64,000 nt of DNA from Sphingomonas palmae. Its GTDB lineage: Bacteria > Pseudomonadota > Alphaproteobacteria > Sphingomonadales > Sphingomonadaceae. Shown here one piece after another: positions 50,450-59,079 of the stretch. Position numbers and translations under genes: made by a program. How positions within the stretch are numbered: position 1 is the first letter of the stretch; the number at the start of each line of letters is the position of its first letter. Below the pieces are notes generated by a model that saw nothing but the letters and a program-made list of their open reading frames with translations, made no database searches and had not been told where the DNA came from. The stretch lies in the NCBI RefSeq assembly GCF_900109565.1, contig NZ_FNZZ01000003.1:372001-436000 (forward strand), read 5' to 3'.

Positions 50450-51616
50450 GTGAGCGAACTCGCCCCCTGGGCTTCGCGGCCCGAGCGCAGTCGCGGACGG
50501 CTGCACGAGGAACCGGGTGCGGCCGAGCGCGGCCCGCGCGACGCGTTCCAGCGTGACCGCGACCGGATCATCCACTCGATCAGCTTCCGCCGGCTGCGAC
50601 ACAAGACGCAGGTGTTCATGGCGCCGGACGGCGATCATTTCCGCGTGCGGCTGACGCACAGCATCGAGGTCGCGCAGATCGGCCGCACGATCGCGCGCGC
50701 GCTAGGCCTCAACGAGGATCTGACCGAGGCGCTCTGCCTAGCGCACGACATCGGACACCCCCCGTTCGGCCACGCCGGTGAGGATGCGCTCGAACGCGCG
50801 TTGGAGGGCCGCGGCGGGTTCGATCACAACGGGCACACGCTGCGCACGCTGATGACGTTGGAGCGTCCGTACCCCCGCTACGCCGGATTGAACCTGACGT
50901 GGGAGGCGCTCGAGGGCCTCGCCAAGCACAATGGTCCGGTTCTGGCGCCCGAATGGGCGCTGGCCGAGGTCGACGCGCAGACGGGACTCGAACTCAGCAG
51001 CTATGCGTCGCTGGAAGCGCAGGTTGCCGCGCTGGCCGACGATATCGCCTACGACAATCACGATATCGACGACGGGTTGCGGGCAGGGCTGCTGACGGTC
51101 GACCAGCTCTGCGCCGTGCCGCTCGTCGCGCGTGGGTGGGCGAGAGCGCGAGCCGCCTTCGCGGACCTGGACGACGAACGGCTGCACGGCGAGGTGATCC
51201 GCAGCCAGATCGGCGCGATGGTCAACGACCTGATTGCCGAGACGCGTGGGCGGATCGCTGCATCAGGCGTGCGGAGTGTCGAGGACGTGCGCGACGCCGG
51301 ACGTGCGCTGGTCGGCTTCTCGGATCAAATGGCGGCGGACGAGCGTGCGCTGAAAGCGTTCATGTACGCCAACCTGTATCATCATCCGCGCCAGCTTGCG
51401 GCGGCGGCGGCGGCGGACCGCCTGATCGACGGATTGTTCGCGGCCTATCACGCCGATCCCGCGCTGTTGCCGGACGAGTGGCGCGTGCGCCTGCCCGATG
51501 CGGAGCCGCATTTGAGCCGCCACATCGCCGACTTCATCGCCGGTATGACCGATCGCTACGCCATCTCGCGCTACCGCGAGGTGGTCGGCCCGATCGACCT
51601 GCCCGACGGTTTCTGA
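50450..51616 (+). CDS. dgt: Deoxyguanosinetriphosphate triphosphohydrolase-like protein
   Basis: This HD-domain enzyme cleaves dNTPs to nucleosides and triphosphate. The 388-residue product begins with a GTG and has [40 protein letters not shown], the HD signature [20 protein letters not shown] and [16 protein letters not shown]. It belongs to the shorter (type 2) dGTPase-like group, whose substrate range may be broad. It converges with a small gene at 51683. Confidence 0.93.
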   Translation: MSELAPWASRPERSRGRLHEEPGAAERGPRDAFQRDRDRIIHSISFRRLRHKTQVFMAPDGDHFRVRLTHSIEVAQIGRTIARALGLNEDLTEALCLAHDIGHPPFGHAGEDALERALEGRGGFDHNGHTLRTLMTLERPYPRYAGLNLTWEALEGLAKHNGPVLAPEWALAEVDAQTGLELSSYASLEAQVAALADDIAYDNHDIDDGLRAGLLTVDQLCAVPLVARGWARARAAFADLDDERLHGEVIRSQIGAMVNDLIAETRGRIAASGVRSVEDVRDAGRALVGFSDQMAADERALKAFMYANLYHHPRQLAAAAAADRLIDGLFAAYHADPALLPDEWRVRLPDAEPHLSRHIADFIAGMTDRYAISRYREVVGPIDLPDGF

Positions 51617-51629
51617 CGTCCATACGACA

Positions 51630-51659
51630 ACGGCGCCCGCTCGCGAGAGCGGACGCCGT
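51630..51659 (+). terminator. Hairpin between convergent genes dgt and 51683-51973
   Basis: ACGGCGCCCGCTC (51630-51642) pairs with GAGCGGACGCCGT (51647-51659), 12 of 13 positions, around GCGA. It lies 14 bases past the dgt stop and 24 bases past the opposing stop, so it can serve both strands. There is no T run. Confidence 0.5.
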
Positions 51660-51682
51660 CGATGTCGGTCAGGGTCGAGCGT

Positions 51683-51973
51683 TCAGTTCGCGGCGGCGGC
51701 ACTCGCCACGACGGCGCTGCGCGTGCGGAACGACACCGGATAGCCGTTGCTGGTGCCGCGCACGCGGTCGCCGTCGACCAGCAGGCGGAACTTCTCGTGG
51801 CTGTCGACCTCGTGCCCCTCGATCAGCGTCTTGCCGTTCTCGCGCGCGGTCTGCGTGTAGACGTAGGTGCGGCCCTCGTGCGTGAAGCGCTGCTGCGCCG
51901 GTTCGGCAGCGATGCCGACGGTCGAGATGAGCGCGGTGGCAGCGGCGGCGGCGATGAAGGCGATCTTGCGCAT
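51683..51973 (-). CDS. Small secreted protein of unknown function
   Basis: The 96-residue product starts after GGGAGCAACAC and begins with a signal peptide (MRKIAFIAAAAATALISTVG). The mature part (QRFTHEGRTYVYTQTARENG, then EKFRLLVDGDRVRG) is about 70 residues, beta-rich by eye and without cysteines. No family is recognised. The longer frame to 52363 lacks a signal and overlaps argS. It is divergent from argS. Confidence 0.7.
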   Translation of the reverse strand: MRKIAFIAAAAATALISTVGIAAEPAQQRFTHEGRTYVYTQTARENGKTLIEGHEVDSHEKFRLLVDGDRVRGTSNGYPVSFRTRSAVVASAAAAN

Positions 51974-52147
51974 GTGTTGCTCCCGGTTGGTTGATGCCCG
52001 CGACGGGCCGGATGAGCACAAGCTATTTGTGCGGTGCAGCATGAGCAAATGACTTGATCGCCAATGCGATTGCAGCGCGTGCAACCTGCTGCGGTTCATG
52101 GGGACGCTTTTGCGTGCGCGCGCGCCTTGGTCTAAGACCCCGCCGCT

Positions 52148-53875
52148 ATGACATTGTACGCCCGCTTCGCCGCCCACGTGGGCGACGCGCTCGACGCGCT
52201 CGTTTCCGCCGGAGAGCTGCCCGCCGATCTCGACCGCCGCAACGTGACGGTGGAGCCGCCGCGCGACCCCAGTCACGGCGACCTCGCCACCAACGCCGCG
52301 ATGGTGCTCGCCAAGCCGGCGAAGACCAACCCGCGCCAGCTCGCCGAGAAGATTGCAGGCCAACTGGCGGCGCTACCCAGCGTCACCGCGGCCGAGGTCG
52401 CGGGACCGGGCTTCATCAACCTGCGCCTGTCCGACGACACGTGGCGCGACGAACTGCGCGCGGTCGCCGCGAGCGGTGCGGATTACGGTCGCTCCGCGGT
52501 GGGCGACGGGATCAGCGTCAACGTCGAATATGTGTCGGCCAACCCGACCGGTCCGATGCACATGGGGCATTGCCGCGGCGCGGTAGTGGGCGATTCGCTC
52601 GCCAACCTGCTCGCATTCGCCGGGCACCGGGTCATCCGCGAATACGTCATCAACGACGCGGGCAGCCAGGTCGACGTGCTCGCGCGCTCGGCACACATCC
52701 GCTACCGCGAGGCGCTGGGCGAGGATGTCGGTGCGATCCCCGAGGGGCTGTATCCGGGTGACTATCTCGTCCCGGTCGGACAGGCGCTCGCCGCCGAGTT
52801 CGGTGATCGCTACGCGTCGGCGCCGGAGGGCGACTGGCTGATCTTGTTCCGCACGCGCGCGGTCGACGCGATGATGGCACTGATCAAGGCCGATCTCGCG
52901 CTGCTCGGCATCCATCACGACGTGTTCGCGTCCGAGGCGGCGCTGCAGGCGGCGGGCAAGCCCGAGGAAGCCGAGGCGTGGCTGCGCGCGCGCGACCTGA
53001 TCTACGACGGCGTGCTCGAGGCACCGAAGGGCGAGACGCCGGAGGATTGGGAGCCGGTCGAACTGCCGCTGTTCCGCTCGACCCGCTTCGGCGACGATCA
53101 GGATCGCCCGATCCGCAAATCGAATGGCAGCTGGACCTATTTCGGCGCCGACATGGCGTACCATTTTCAGAAGGCGCAATCGGCCGACCAGCTGATCGAC
53201 ATCTGGGGTGCCGACCACGCCGGCACGGTGAAGCGCATCCAGGCCGCGGTCGCCGCGCTGACCGAGGGCAAGACGCGCTTTGACATCAAGATCGTGCAGA
53301 TGGTGCGGCTGCTGCGCGCCGGCGAACCGGTCAAGATGAGCAAGCGCGCGGGCAATTTCGTCACGCTCGCCGACGTGGTGCGCGAGGTCGGCAAGGACGT
53401 GGTGCGCTTCACCATGCTAACCCGGCGCGCCGACGCGCAGATGGATTTCGACTTCGCCAAGGTGGTCGAAGCGTCGAAGGACAATCCGGTCTTCTACGTC
53501 CAATACGCACACGCGCGCGTCGCCTCGCTGCATCGACGTGCGGCGGAGGCGGGGATCAGCGTGGAGGGCGCCGATTTGTCCCGGCTTGACACGGAGGACC
53601 TCGCGCTCGTGAAGCTCGCGGCGCAGTTTCCGCGGGTGGTCGAGACTGCGGCGGCAGCGCGCGAGCCGCACCGGATCGCCTTTTATCTCTACGACTTGGC
53701 GGCAGAGTTTCACGCCGCGTGGAACATCGGTAACGACCGTCCCGATCGCCGCTACCTGATCGCCGACGATCACGGTGTCACGGCTGCACGCCTGTCCTTG
53801 GCGGCGAGCATCGGACAGATTATTCGCAATGGCCTCTCCATCATGGGCGTGGAGGCGGTTTCGGAGATGCACTGA
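52148..53875 (+). CDS. argS: Arginyl-tRNA synthetase
   Basis: This class I enzyme charges tRNA-Arg. The 575-residue product has the N-terminal Add1 domain, the HIGH-type motif ANPTGPMHMGHCRGAVVGD (about residues 135-153), SWTYFGADMAYHFQKA, the KMSK motif VKMSKRAGNFVTLADVV and the alpha-helical anticodon domain to residue 575. The stop overlaps the next ATG (TGATG). It begins a gene string conserved in alphaproteobacteria. Confidence 0.98.
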   Translation: MTLYARFAAHVGDALDALVSAGELPADLDRRNVTVEPPRDPSHGDLATNAAMVLAKPAKTNPRQLAEKIAGQLAALPSVTAAEVAGPGFINLRLSDDTWRDELRAVAASGADYGRSAVGDGISVNVEYVSANPTGPMHMGHCRGAVVGDSLANLLAFAGHRVIREYVINDAGSQVDVLARSAHIRYREALGEDVGAIPEGLYPGDYLVPVGQALAAEFGDRYASAPEGDWLILFRTRAVDAMMALIKADLALLGIHHDVFASEAALQAAGKPEEAEAWLRARDLIYDGVLEAPKGETPEDWEPVELPLFRSTRFGDDQDRPIRKSNGSWTYFGADMAYHFQKAQSADQLIDIWGADHAGTVKRIQAAVAALTEGKTRFDIKIVQMVRLLRAGEPVKMSKRAGNFVTLADVVREVGKDVVRFTMLTRRADAQMDFDFAKVVEASKDNPVFYVQYAHARVASLHRRAAEAGISVEGADLSRLDTEDLALVKLAAQFPRVVETAAAAREPHRIAFYLYDLAAEFHAAWNIGNDRPDRRYLIADDHGVTAARLSLAASIGQIIRNGLSIMGVEAVSEMH

Positions 53876-54603
53876 TGGCGACCTCGGATCAGTTCGAGCG
53901 CGACGAGGACCGGCTGCCGTGGCTGGAAACGGTCGAACCCGACGAGCCGCAGCGCTCGGGCGGCGGACGCGTCGTGCTGCTGGTCCTGCTCGGCCTGCTG
54001 GTGCTGGGCGGCGTGATCTTCGGCCTGTACCGCTTGCAGACCGGACGCGGCGCGGACGGGTCGGGTGAACTGATCGCGGCGCAGGAAGGCGATTACAAGA
54101 TCAAGCCCGACGATCCCGGCGGCTTGAAGGTCAACGGTGAGGGCGATGCCGCGATCGCCACCAGCGCAGGGGCGAACCCGAATGGCTCAATCGATCTGAA
54201 GGCGGTTCCAGAGGCGCCGATAAGCGGCACGCGTCGCCCGGCAACGCAGCCGACGCCGCGCAGCGGCACCACCTCGGCGAGCGTCGCGGTTCCGGCGGCG
54301 AGCGCGCCGCTGCGTGCACAGCGCCCGATGACCGCGCCGGTCGCGGCGGTGCCGGGTGCGGGATCGGGCGGCAGCCTGGTCCAGCTCGGCGCCTTCCCGA
54401 GCGAGGCGGCGGCGAACTCCGCCTGGAGCGCGGTCGCAAAGCGGTTCGGCTATGTCGCGCCGCTCGGCAAGGACGTGCAGAAGGCCGAGGTCAACGGCCG
54501 CACCGTCTATCGCCTGCGCGTCAACGCGGGTAGCGCCAATGCCGCCGCCGACATCTGCGGCCGGTTGAAGGTCGCGGGCGAGAGCTGCTTCGTCACCAGC
54601 TGA
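53875..54603 (+). CDS. SPOR-domain membrane protein
   Basis: The 242-residue product has an acidic N-terminus, one transmembrane helix (VVLLVLLGLLVLGGVIFGLY, about residues 33-52) and a linker rich in Ala/Pro. The C-terminal SPOR domain lies at about 165-240 (LVQLGAFPSEAAANSAWSAV, TVYRLRVNAGSANAAADICG). Such proteins bind septal peptidoglycan. It is translationally coupled to argS and followed by nagZ, a peptidoglycan recycling enzyme. Confidence 0.88.
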   Translation: MATSDQFERDEDRLPWLETVEPDEPQRSGGGRVVLLVLLGLLVLGGVIFGLYRLQTGRGADGSGELIAAQEGDYKIKPDDPGGLKVNGEGDAAIATSAGANPNGSIDLKAVPEAPISGTRRPATQPTPRSGTTSASVAVPAASAPLRAQRPMTAPVAAVPGAGSGGSLVQLGAFPSEAAANSAWSAVAKRFGYVAPLGKDVQKAEVNGRTVYRLRVNAGSANAAADICGRLKVAGESCFVTS

Positions 54604-54663
54604 ACTCGACCGGGCGAGCCGGGCGGGTTTCGCTGCCCCCGCGTTTGGCGTAACCGCTGCGGC

Positions 54664-55665
54664 ATGAAGCCCGTCATCTTCGGCCTGTCGGGGCCGGTAT
54701 TGTCCACCGACGAACGCGCCTTCTTCGCCGAGGCGCGACCCGCCGGCTACATCCTGTTCAAGCGCAACGTCGAGACGCGCGAGCAGCTTCGCGCGCTGAC
54801 CGACAGCCTGCGCGAGCTCGAGGGGCGCGAGGATGTCGCGATCCTGATCGATCAGGAAGGCGGGCGCGTCGCGCGGCTGGGTCCGCCCGAATGGCCAAGC
54901 TTTCCCGCCGGGCCGGCGTTCGACGCGCTCTACGAACGCGCGCCGATGTCGGGGATCGAGGCCGCGCGCGCCAACGCGCACGCGCTCGGGCTGACGCTCG
55001 CCGAGGTGGGCGTCACCGTGAATTGCCTGCCGCTGCTCGATGTCGCGCGCGCCGACACGACCGAGGCGATCGCCAGCCGTGCCTACGGTCGCGAGCCGAT
55101 GCGCGTCGCCGCGATGGGACGCGCGACGCTGGAGGGGCTGCGCGCGGGCGGCGTCGTCGGCGTCGTCAAGCACATGCCCGGGCACGGCCGCGCGCTCGCC
55201 GACTCGCACTATCACCTGCCGACCGTCACCGTCTCTGCCGAGGAGCTGGAAGAAGACCTGGCCCCGTTTCGCGCACTGGCGGGTGCGCCGATGGGGATGA
55301 CCAGCCACGTCGTCTACCAGGCGTGGGACGCCGACCGCCCCGCGACGCTATCGTCGATCGTGATCGATCAGATCATCCGCGGTCGGATCGGGTTCGACGG
55401 CCTGCTGATGACCGACGACATCGACATGAAGGCGTTGTCGGGCACGCCGGCCGAGAAGGCTGCCGGCGCGATCGCGGCGGGGTGCGACGTGGTGCTCGAC
55501 TGCTGGGCGCGGATGGACGAGATGCAGGCGATCGCCGCCGCGCTGCCCGACATCACGTCGCGCGGTCGCGAGCGGCTCGACGCGGCGATGTCGAGCGTGG
55601 GGGAACCCGCGGGCGACCTCGCCGCGCTGACCGCGAAGCGCGACGCGTTGCTGGCGCTCGCCTGA
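54664..55665 (+). CDS. nagZ: Beta-N-acetylhexosaminidase (peptidoglycan recycling)
   Basis: This GH3 enzyme removes GlcNAc from 1,6-anhydro-muropeptides in the cytoplasm. The 333-residue product has ILIDQEGGRVARLGPP, VKHMPGHGRALADSHYHLP (with the catalytic Asp/His pair of NagZ) and the nucleophile region GLLMTDDIDMKAL. No signal peptide is present, fitting the cytoplasmic role. It lies between the SPOR gene and scpA. Confidence 0.95.
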   Translation: MKPVIFGLSGPVLSTDERAFFAEARPAGYILFKRNVETREQLRALTDSLRELEGREDVAILIDQEGGRVARLGPPEWPSFPAGPAFDALYERAPMSGIEAARANAHALGLTLAEVGVTVNCLPLLDVARADTTEAIASRAYGREPMRVAAMGRATLEGLRAGGVVGVVKHMPGHGRALADSHYHLPTVTVSAEELEEDLAPFRALAGAPMGMTSHVVYQAWDADRPATLSSIVIDQIIRGRIGFDGLLMTDDIDMKALSGTPAEKAAGAIAAGCDVVLDCWARMDEMQAIAAALPDITSRGRERLDAAMSSVGEPAGDLAALTAKRDALLALA

Positions 55666-55676
55666 GCGCGGGACGG

Positions 55677-56405
55677 ATGGCCGCGCCCGAGCAATTGCTG
55701 CTCGATCTCGACGGGTGGGAAGGGCCGCTCGACGTGCTGCTCGGCCTCGCGCGCGCGCAGAAGGTCGATCTCAAGCAGATCTCGATCCTGGCGCTGGTCG
55801 AGCAATATCTCGCCTACATCGAGCGTGCGCGGCGCACCAGGCTCGAACTCGCGGCCGATTATCTCGTCATGGCGGCGTGGCTGGCATATCTGAAAAGCGC
55901 GCTGCTGCTGCCGCGCGATCCCGAGGTGCAGCCCGATCCCGAGGAGCTGGCGCTGCGGCTGCAGCTGCGGCTGGAACGGCTCCAGGCGATGCGCGAGGCC
56001 GGCGCGCGATTGATGGCGCGCGATCGACTGGGTCGCGACGTATTCACGCGCGGCGCGCCCGAGGGGCTGCGGACGCTGCGGCACAGCAAGTGGACGGCCG
56101 GGCTCTTCGACCTGATCGCCGCCTATGGGCGGGTCAGCGCGCGCACGCGACCGGTCATGCATGTCGTGCAGGACCGAGAGGTGATGACGCTCGACGCCGC
56201 GCTGGAGCGGGTCGCGGCGATGGTCGGGTCGGACGTCGATTGGCAGGCGATCGGGCGATTTCTGCCCGAGATTGCGTCGGAGCAACTGCGACGCTCGGCG
56301 CTCGCCTCGTCATTCCTCGCCGCACTCGAGCTCGCGCGGCAGGGGCGGATCGAATTACGTCAGGCCGAACCCTTCGCGCCGCTCTACCTTCGTGCGACCG
56401 GATGA
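55677..56405 (+). CDS. scpA: Segregation and condensation protein A
   Basis: ScpA is the kleisin that, with ScpB, bridges SMC heads in the bacterial condensin. The 242-residue product has the N-terminal DLDGWEGPLDVLLGLARAQK, DLKQISILALVEQYLAYIER and a C-terminal winged-helix region (SSFLAALELARQGRIELRQA). The ATG at 55677 lies 11 bases after the nagZ stop. The frame extends upstream in shadow, but this is the conserved start. It overlaps scpB by 4 bases. Confidence 0.95.
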   Translation: MAAPEQLLLDLDGWEGPLDVLLGLARAQKVDLKQISILALVEQYLAYIERARRTRLELAADYLVMAAWLAYLKSALLLPRDPEVQPDPEELALRLQLRLERLQAMREAGARLMARDRLGRDVFTRGAPEGLRTLRHSKWTAGLFDLIAAYGRVSARTRPVMHVVQDREVMTLDAALERVAAMVGSDVDWQAIGRFLPEIASEQLRRSALASSFLAALELARQGRIELRQAEPFAPLYLRATG

Positions 56406-56977
56406 ACCCGCCAAATGAGGACGTGCGCGCGGTGGAGGCGGTCCTGTTCGCGGCAACCGAGCCGCTGTCCCCCGACACGATCCGCGCGCATACGGGGGTT
56501 ACGGACGTTCGGGCCGTGCTCGAGCGTCTCACGCAGGATTACGCCGGCCGCGGGGTCGAACTGGTCGAGCGTGGTGGGCGCTGGCATTTTCAGAGCGCGT
56601 CCGACCTGGCGCATCTGCTTCGCCGAAATCGTGAGGAGCAGCGTCGCCTCAGCCGCGCCGCGATCGAGACGCTGGCGATCGTCGCTTATCACGAACCCGT
56701 CAGCCGCGCTGACATCGAGGCGATCCGCGGTGTGCAGATCTCGCGCGGGACACTCGACGTGCTGATGGAAGCGGGCTGGATCCGCCCCGCCGGCCGACGC
56801 GAGGTGCCCGGGCGTCCGCTCACCTACGCGACCACGCCCGAGTTTCTCGCGCATTTCGGGCTCGCCTCGCGCCGCGACCTGCCCGGCATCGACGACCTGC
56901 GCGCCGCCGGGCTGCTTGATCCGGTTGATATCGCGCTCGAGCAGGTCGAGGTAGTAAAGCCGGGCGACGACGATTAG
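56402..56977 (+). CDS. scpB: Segregation and condensation protein B
   Basis: ScpB dimers bind ScpA in the SMC complex. The 191-residue product has two winged-helix domains: [20 protein letters not shown] (N-terminal) and [20 protein letters not shown] with [19 protein letters not shown] and [18 protein letters not shown] (C-terminal). The ATG overlaps the scpA stop. It ends 26 bases before tatA. Confidence 0.95.
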   Translation: MNPPNEDVRAVEAVLFAATEPLSPDTIRAHTGVTDVRAVLERLTQDYAGRGVELVERGGRWHFQSASDLAHLLRRNREEQRRLSRAAIETLAIVAYHEPVSRADIEAIRGVQISRGTLDVLMEAGWIRPAGRREVPGRPLTYATTPEFLAHFGLASRRDLPGIDDLRAAGLLDPVDIALEQVEVVKPGDDD

Positions 56978-57003
56978 ATAGAGCGCGAACAGGAGACCAC
57001 GTC

Positions 57004-57240
57004 ATGGGCAGTTTCAGCCTTCCGCATATCCTCGTCCTCGCGGTGATCGCGATCCTGCTGCTCGGTGGCGGGCGTTTTTCCGCCATGATGGGCGATGTCG
57101 CCAAGGGCGTGAAAAGCTTCAAGAAGGGCATGGCCGAGGAAGATGAGGATACGACCCGTCCCAAGCCGCGCATCGAGGCGCAGTCGTCGGCGCACCCGGC
57201 CTATGAGCGCGATGCCGAGCGCGTTCGCGAGGACCGCTGA
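57004..57240 (+). CDS. tatA: Sec-independent translocase subunit TatA
   Basis: TatA polymerises to form the passage for folded proteins. The 78-residue product has one N-terminal transmembrane helix ([18 protein letters not shown]), the hinge [19 protein letters not shown] (amphipathic helix) and an acidic tail. The order tatA-tatB-tatC is standard. PhoX in this window is a likely cargo. Confidence 0.95.
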   Translation: MGSFSLPHILVLAVIAILLLGGGRFSAMMGDVAKGVKSFKKGMAEEDEDTTRPKPRIEAQSSAHPAYERDAERVREDR

Positions 57241-57269
57241 CTCGACCCGATCCAGTCCGGCCGCGCTGA

Positions 57270-57716
57270 ATGTTCGATATCGCCCCGTCCGAATTCTTGC
57301 TGGTCGCGTTCATCGCGCTGGTGGTGATCGGCCCGAAGGACCTGCCGAAGGCGCTGCGCGTCGTTGGATACTGGGTCGGTCGCGCGCGTGCAGTGGGGCG
57401 GCAGTTCCGCTCCGGCTTCGACGAAATGGTCCGTGAGGCCGAACTCGCCGAGATGGAAAAGAAATGGAAGGCGGAGAACGAGCGGATCATGCGCGAGCAT
57501 GCCAATCCGCTGGCTGATGCCGGTGATGGTGCCACCGCGCTGCCTGCCCCGGCCGGTGAGGAGGCCGCTCCGGTGATGGTCGCGCGGCCGCAGATGATCG
57601 AGCACCCGCGCGTTGTCGCCAGCGATGGCGACGCGGGCGCGAGCTCGGACCTAGCTGGAGCGCACGACGTATCGTCGCGCGAGAAGCCGGCACCGATCGA
57701 CAAGGCGCAATCGTGA
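57270..57716 (+). CDS. tatB: Sec-independent translocase subunit TatB
   Basis: TatB with TatC recognises twin-arginine signals. The 148-residue product begins MFDIAPSEFLLVAFIALVVI, followed by the GPKDLPKALR hinge and a long amphipathic helix (FRSGFDEMVREAELAEMEKK), then a variable tail. It overlaps tatC by GTGA. Confidence 0.95.
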   Translation: MFDIAPSEFLLVAFIALVVIGPKDLPKALRVVGYWVGRARAVGRQFRSGFDEMVREAELAEMEKKWKAENERIMREHANPLADAGDGATALPAPAGEEAAPVMVARPQMIEHPRVVASDGDAGASSDLAGAHDVSSREKPAPIDKAQS

Positions 57717-58477
57717 GCGAGGAACTGGACGATTCGCGCGCGCCGCTGCTCGACCATCTGCTCGAGCTGCGCCGTCGCCTGCTTTACTGCATTGCGGCGA
57801 TCACCGTGGCGTTCTTCGTCTGCTGGTATTTCGCAGAGGATATTTTCGCCTTCCTGGTGCAGCCGCTGCTCCACGCGGGACAGAAGACCGTCATCTACAC
57901 GCAGATTTTCGAGGCCTTCTTCGTTCAGGTGAAGGTCGCGTTCTTCTCCGCGATGATGCTGTCGTTCCCCGTCATCGCCAATCAATTGTGGCAATTCGTC
58001 GCGCCGGGCCTGTATCGCAAGGAAAAGCGCGCGTTGTTGCCGTTTCTGCTCGCGACGCCGGTGTTGTTCATCATGGGCGCGGCAATGGCCTATTACGTTG
58101 CGGTGCCGATGGCGCTGCATTTCCTGCTCGGCTACACCGGAATGATCGGCGGGGTTCAGCAACAGGCGCTGCCCGCGGTGGGCAACTATCTCTCGTTTAT
58201 CATGCAGTTCCTGTTCGGCTTCGGCGCGGCGTTCTTGCTACCCGTGCTGCTGATGCTGCTGGAGCGGGCAGGGGTCGTGACCCGCAAGCAGTTGATCGCG
58301 GCGCGGCGCTACGCGATCGTCGCCGCCTTCGCGATCGCGGCCGTGCTGACGCCGCCCGATGTCGGATCGCAACTGCTGCTCGCGATTCCGCTGGTGATCC
58401 TTTACGAACTGGCGATCGTTGGGATCTGGTTCACCGAACGCCGGCGCGCGCGTGAGGCGGGGCAGGCGGCTGCCTGA
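57713..58477 (+). CDS. tatC: Sec-independent translocase subunit TatC
   Basis: This polytopic receptor binds the twin-arginine signal. The 254-residue protein has six predicted helices and the family motifs PLLDHLLELRRRLLYC, FWKY-like region replaced by VAPGLYRKEKRALLPFLLAT, and VLTPPDVGSQLLLAIPL. It starts with GTG overlapping tatB. Transcription probably ends near the hairpin at 58561-58590. Confidence 0.96.
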   Translation: MSEELDDSRAPLLDHLLELRRRLLYCIAAITVAFFVCWYFAEDIFAFLVQPLLHAGQKTVIYTQIFEAFFVQVKVAFFSAMMLSFPVIANQLWQFVAPGLYRKEKRALLPFLLATPVLFIMGAAMAYYVAVPMALHFLLGYTGMIGGVQQQALPAVGNYLSFIMQFLFGFGAAFLLPVLLMLLERAGVVTRKQLIAARRYAIVAAFAIAAVLTPPDVGSQLLLAIPLVILYELAIVGIWFTERRRAREAGQAAA

Positions 58478-58560
58478 ACGTCACCGATGGCGAGCGCGCG
58501 TCGCGCGTCTTCACTCGTCCTCAGCCTAAGCTCTGATCTTCTTCTACAAGCTCTGATACG

Positions 58561-58590
58561 AAAAGGGCGGCCGACTTACGCCGACCGCCC
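58561..58590 (-). terminator. Terminator of the entericidin-like gene, possibly shared with tatC
   Basis: GGGCGG (58565-58570) and CCGCCC (58585-58590) form the base of a stem that extends to 11 bp through G-U pairs on the minus strand, with a GTAA loop and TTTTCGT after it. It lies 29 bases beyond the entericidin stop and about 90 bases beyond the tatC stop. Confidence 0.75.
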
Positions 58591-58618
58591 ATTCAGGCTC
58601 CGCTGAGAGCGCCTGCGC

Positions 58619-58753
58619 TTACTTCGCGTCGTCCGCGGTCTTCGCCACCGTCTGCCCGGCCGAGGATACGTCCTTGCCTGCGCCTTCGATGGTGTTGCAC
58701 GCCCCGAGGGTCAGGGCACTGGCCAGGATAGCGGCGGCCACGATCTTACGCAT
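58619..58753 (-). CDS. Entericidin A/B family lipoprotein, 44 residues
   Basis: The product begins MRKIVAAAILASALTLGACN, a lipoprotein signal with lipobox LGAC. The short mature peptide (NTIEGAGKDVSSAGQTVAKT) ends in DDAK, matching EcnA/EcnB-like proteins. Mature entericidins are amphipathic lipoproteins linked to stress or programmed lysis in E. coli; whether that applies here is unknown. AGGAGATG precedes the ATG. A candidate EcfG promoter lies about 30 bases upstream (58791-58815), and the general stress locus is next door. Confidence 0.9.
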   Translation of the reverse strand: MRKIVAAAILASALTLGACNTIEGAGKDVSSAGQTVAKTADDAK

Positions 58754-58790
58754 TGAAACATCTCCTGCTCGGCTTGATGCCTAGCGGTTC

Positions 58791-58815
58791 AATGCGCGCA
58801 TGGCGGGTTCGTTCC
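58791..58815 (-). promoter_or_regulatory. Candidate EcfG-type promoter of the entericidin-like gene
   Basis: The minus strand reads GGAAC (58815-58811), 16 bases, CATT (58794-58791). The EcfG consensus is GGAAC-N16/17-CGTT, so the -35 is perfect and the -10 has one mismatch. The implied start near 58784 leaves about 30 bases before the ATG, just room for the Shine-Dalgarno. Confidence 0.5.
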
Positions 58816-58839
58816 GCCTGCGTGTCGATCGTGAGGTGA

Positions 58840-58896
58840 AAGAAATAAGGCCCGAAAGCACCACCGGGGGGGGGAGGGGTTGATGCTTCCGGGCCT
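58840..58896 (-). terminator. Probable terminator of the nepR-phyP transcript
   Basis: AGGCCCGAAAGCA (58848-58860) pairs with TGCTTCCGGGCCT (58884-58896), 12 of 13 positions, around a 23-base loop with a run of nine to ten G. On the minus strand the stem is followed by TATTTCTTTC. It lies about 185 bases beyond the phyP-like stop codon. Confidence 0.65.
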
Positions 58897-59079
58897 ATGT
58901 CGTGGACCGCGAGAGCGGGGGGCGTTTAGTCGCGGTCCGGGATGTAGAACGTCACGTCGGTATAGCGGTTCCGCACCGATCCGGCTTTTTCTTAGACGAC
59001 GAAAGATTGGCGTTGTTGCCCGAAAACGGGGAGGGCGTGAACTCGGCGACGGTTCTTTGCGAAGGGACGGGCGTACGCC
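58897..59079 (-). other. 3' region of phyP-like gene: second hairpin and a 16-residue orphan frame
   Basis: This is part of the 326-base gap 58754-59079. GGACCGCGA (58904-58912) and TCGCGGTCC (58930-58938) form a perfect 9-bp inverted repeat. Overlapping it, a minus-strand frame from GTG 58976 to the stop at 58926 encodes VRNRYTDVTFYIPDRD, which has the look of a protein C-terminus but is preceded in frame by a TAA. It may be a gene remnant or chance; no ribosome-binding site is seen. Confidence 0.3.

Noticed and set aside
58861..58880. Run of nine to ten G as a possible phase-variation tract
   Set aside because: It lies in the loop of a terminator-like hairpin outside any supported gene, so slippage would not switch a protein.
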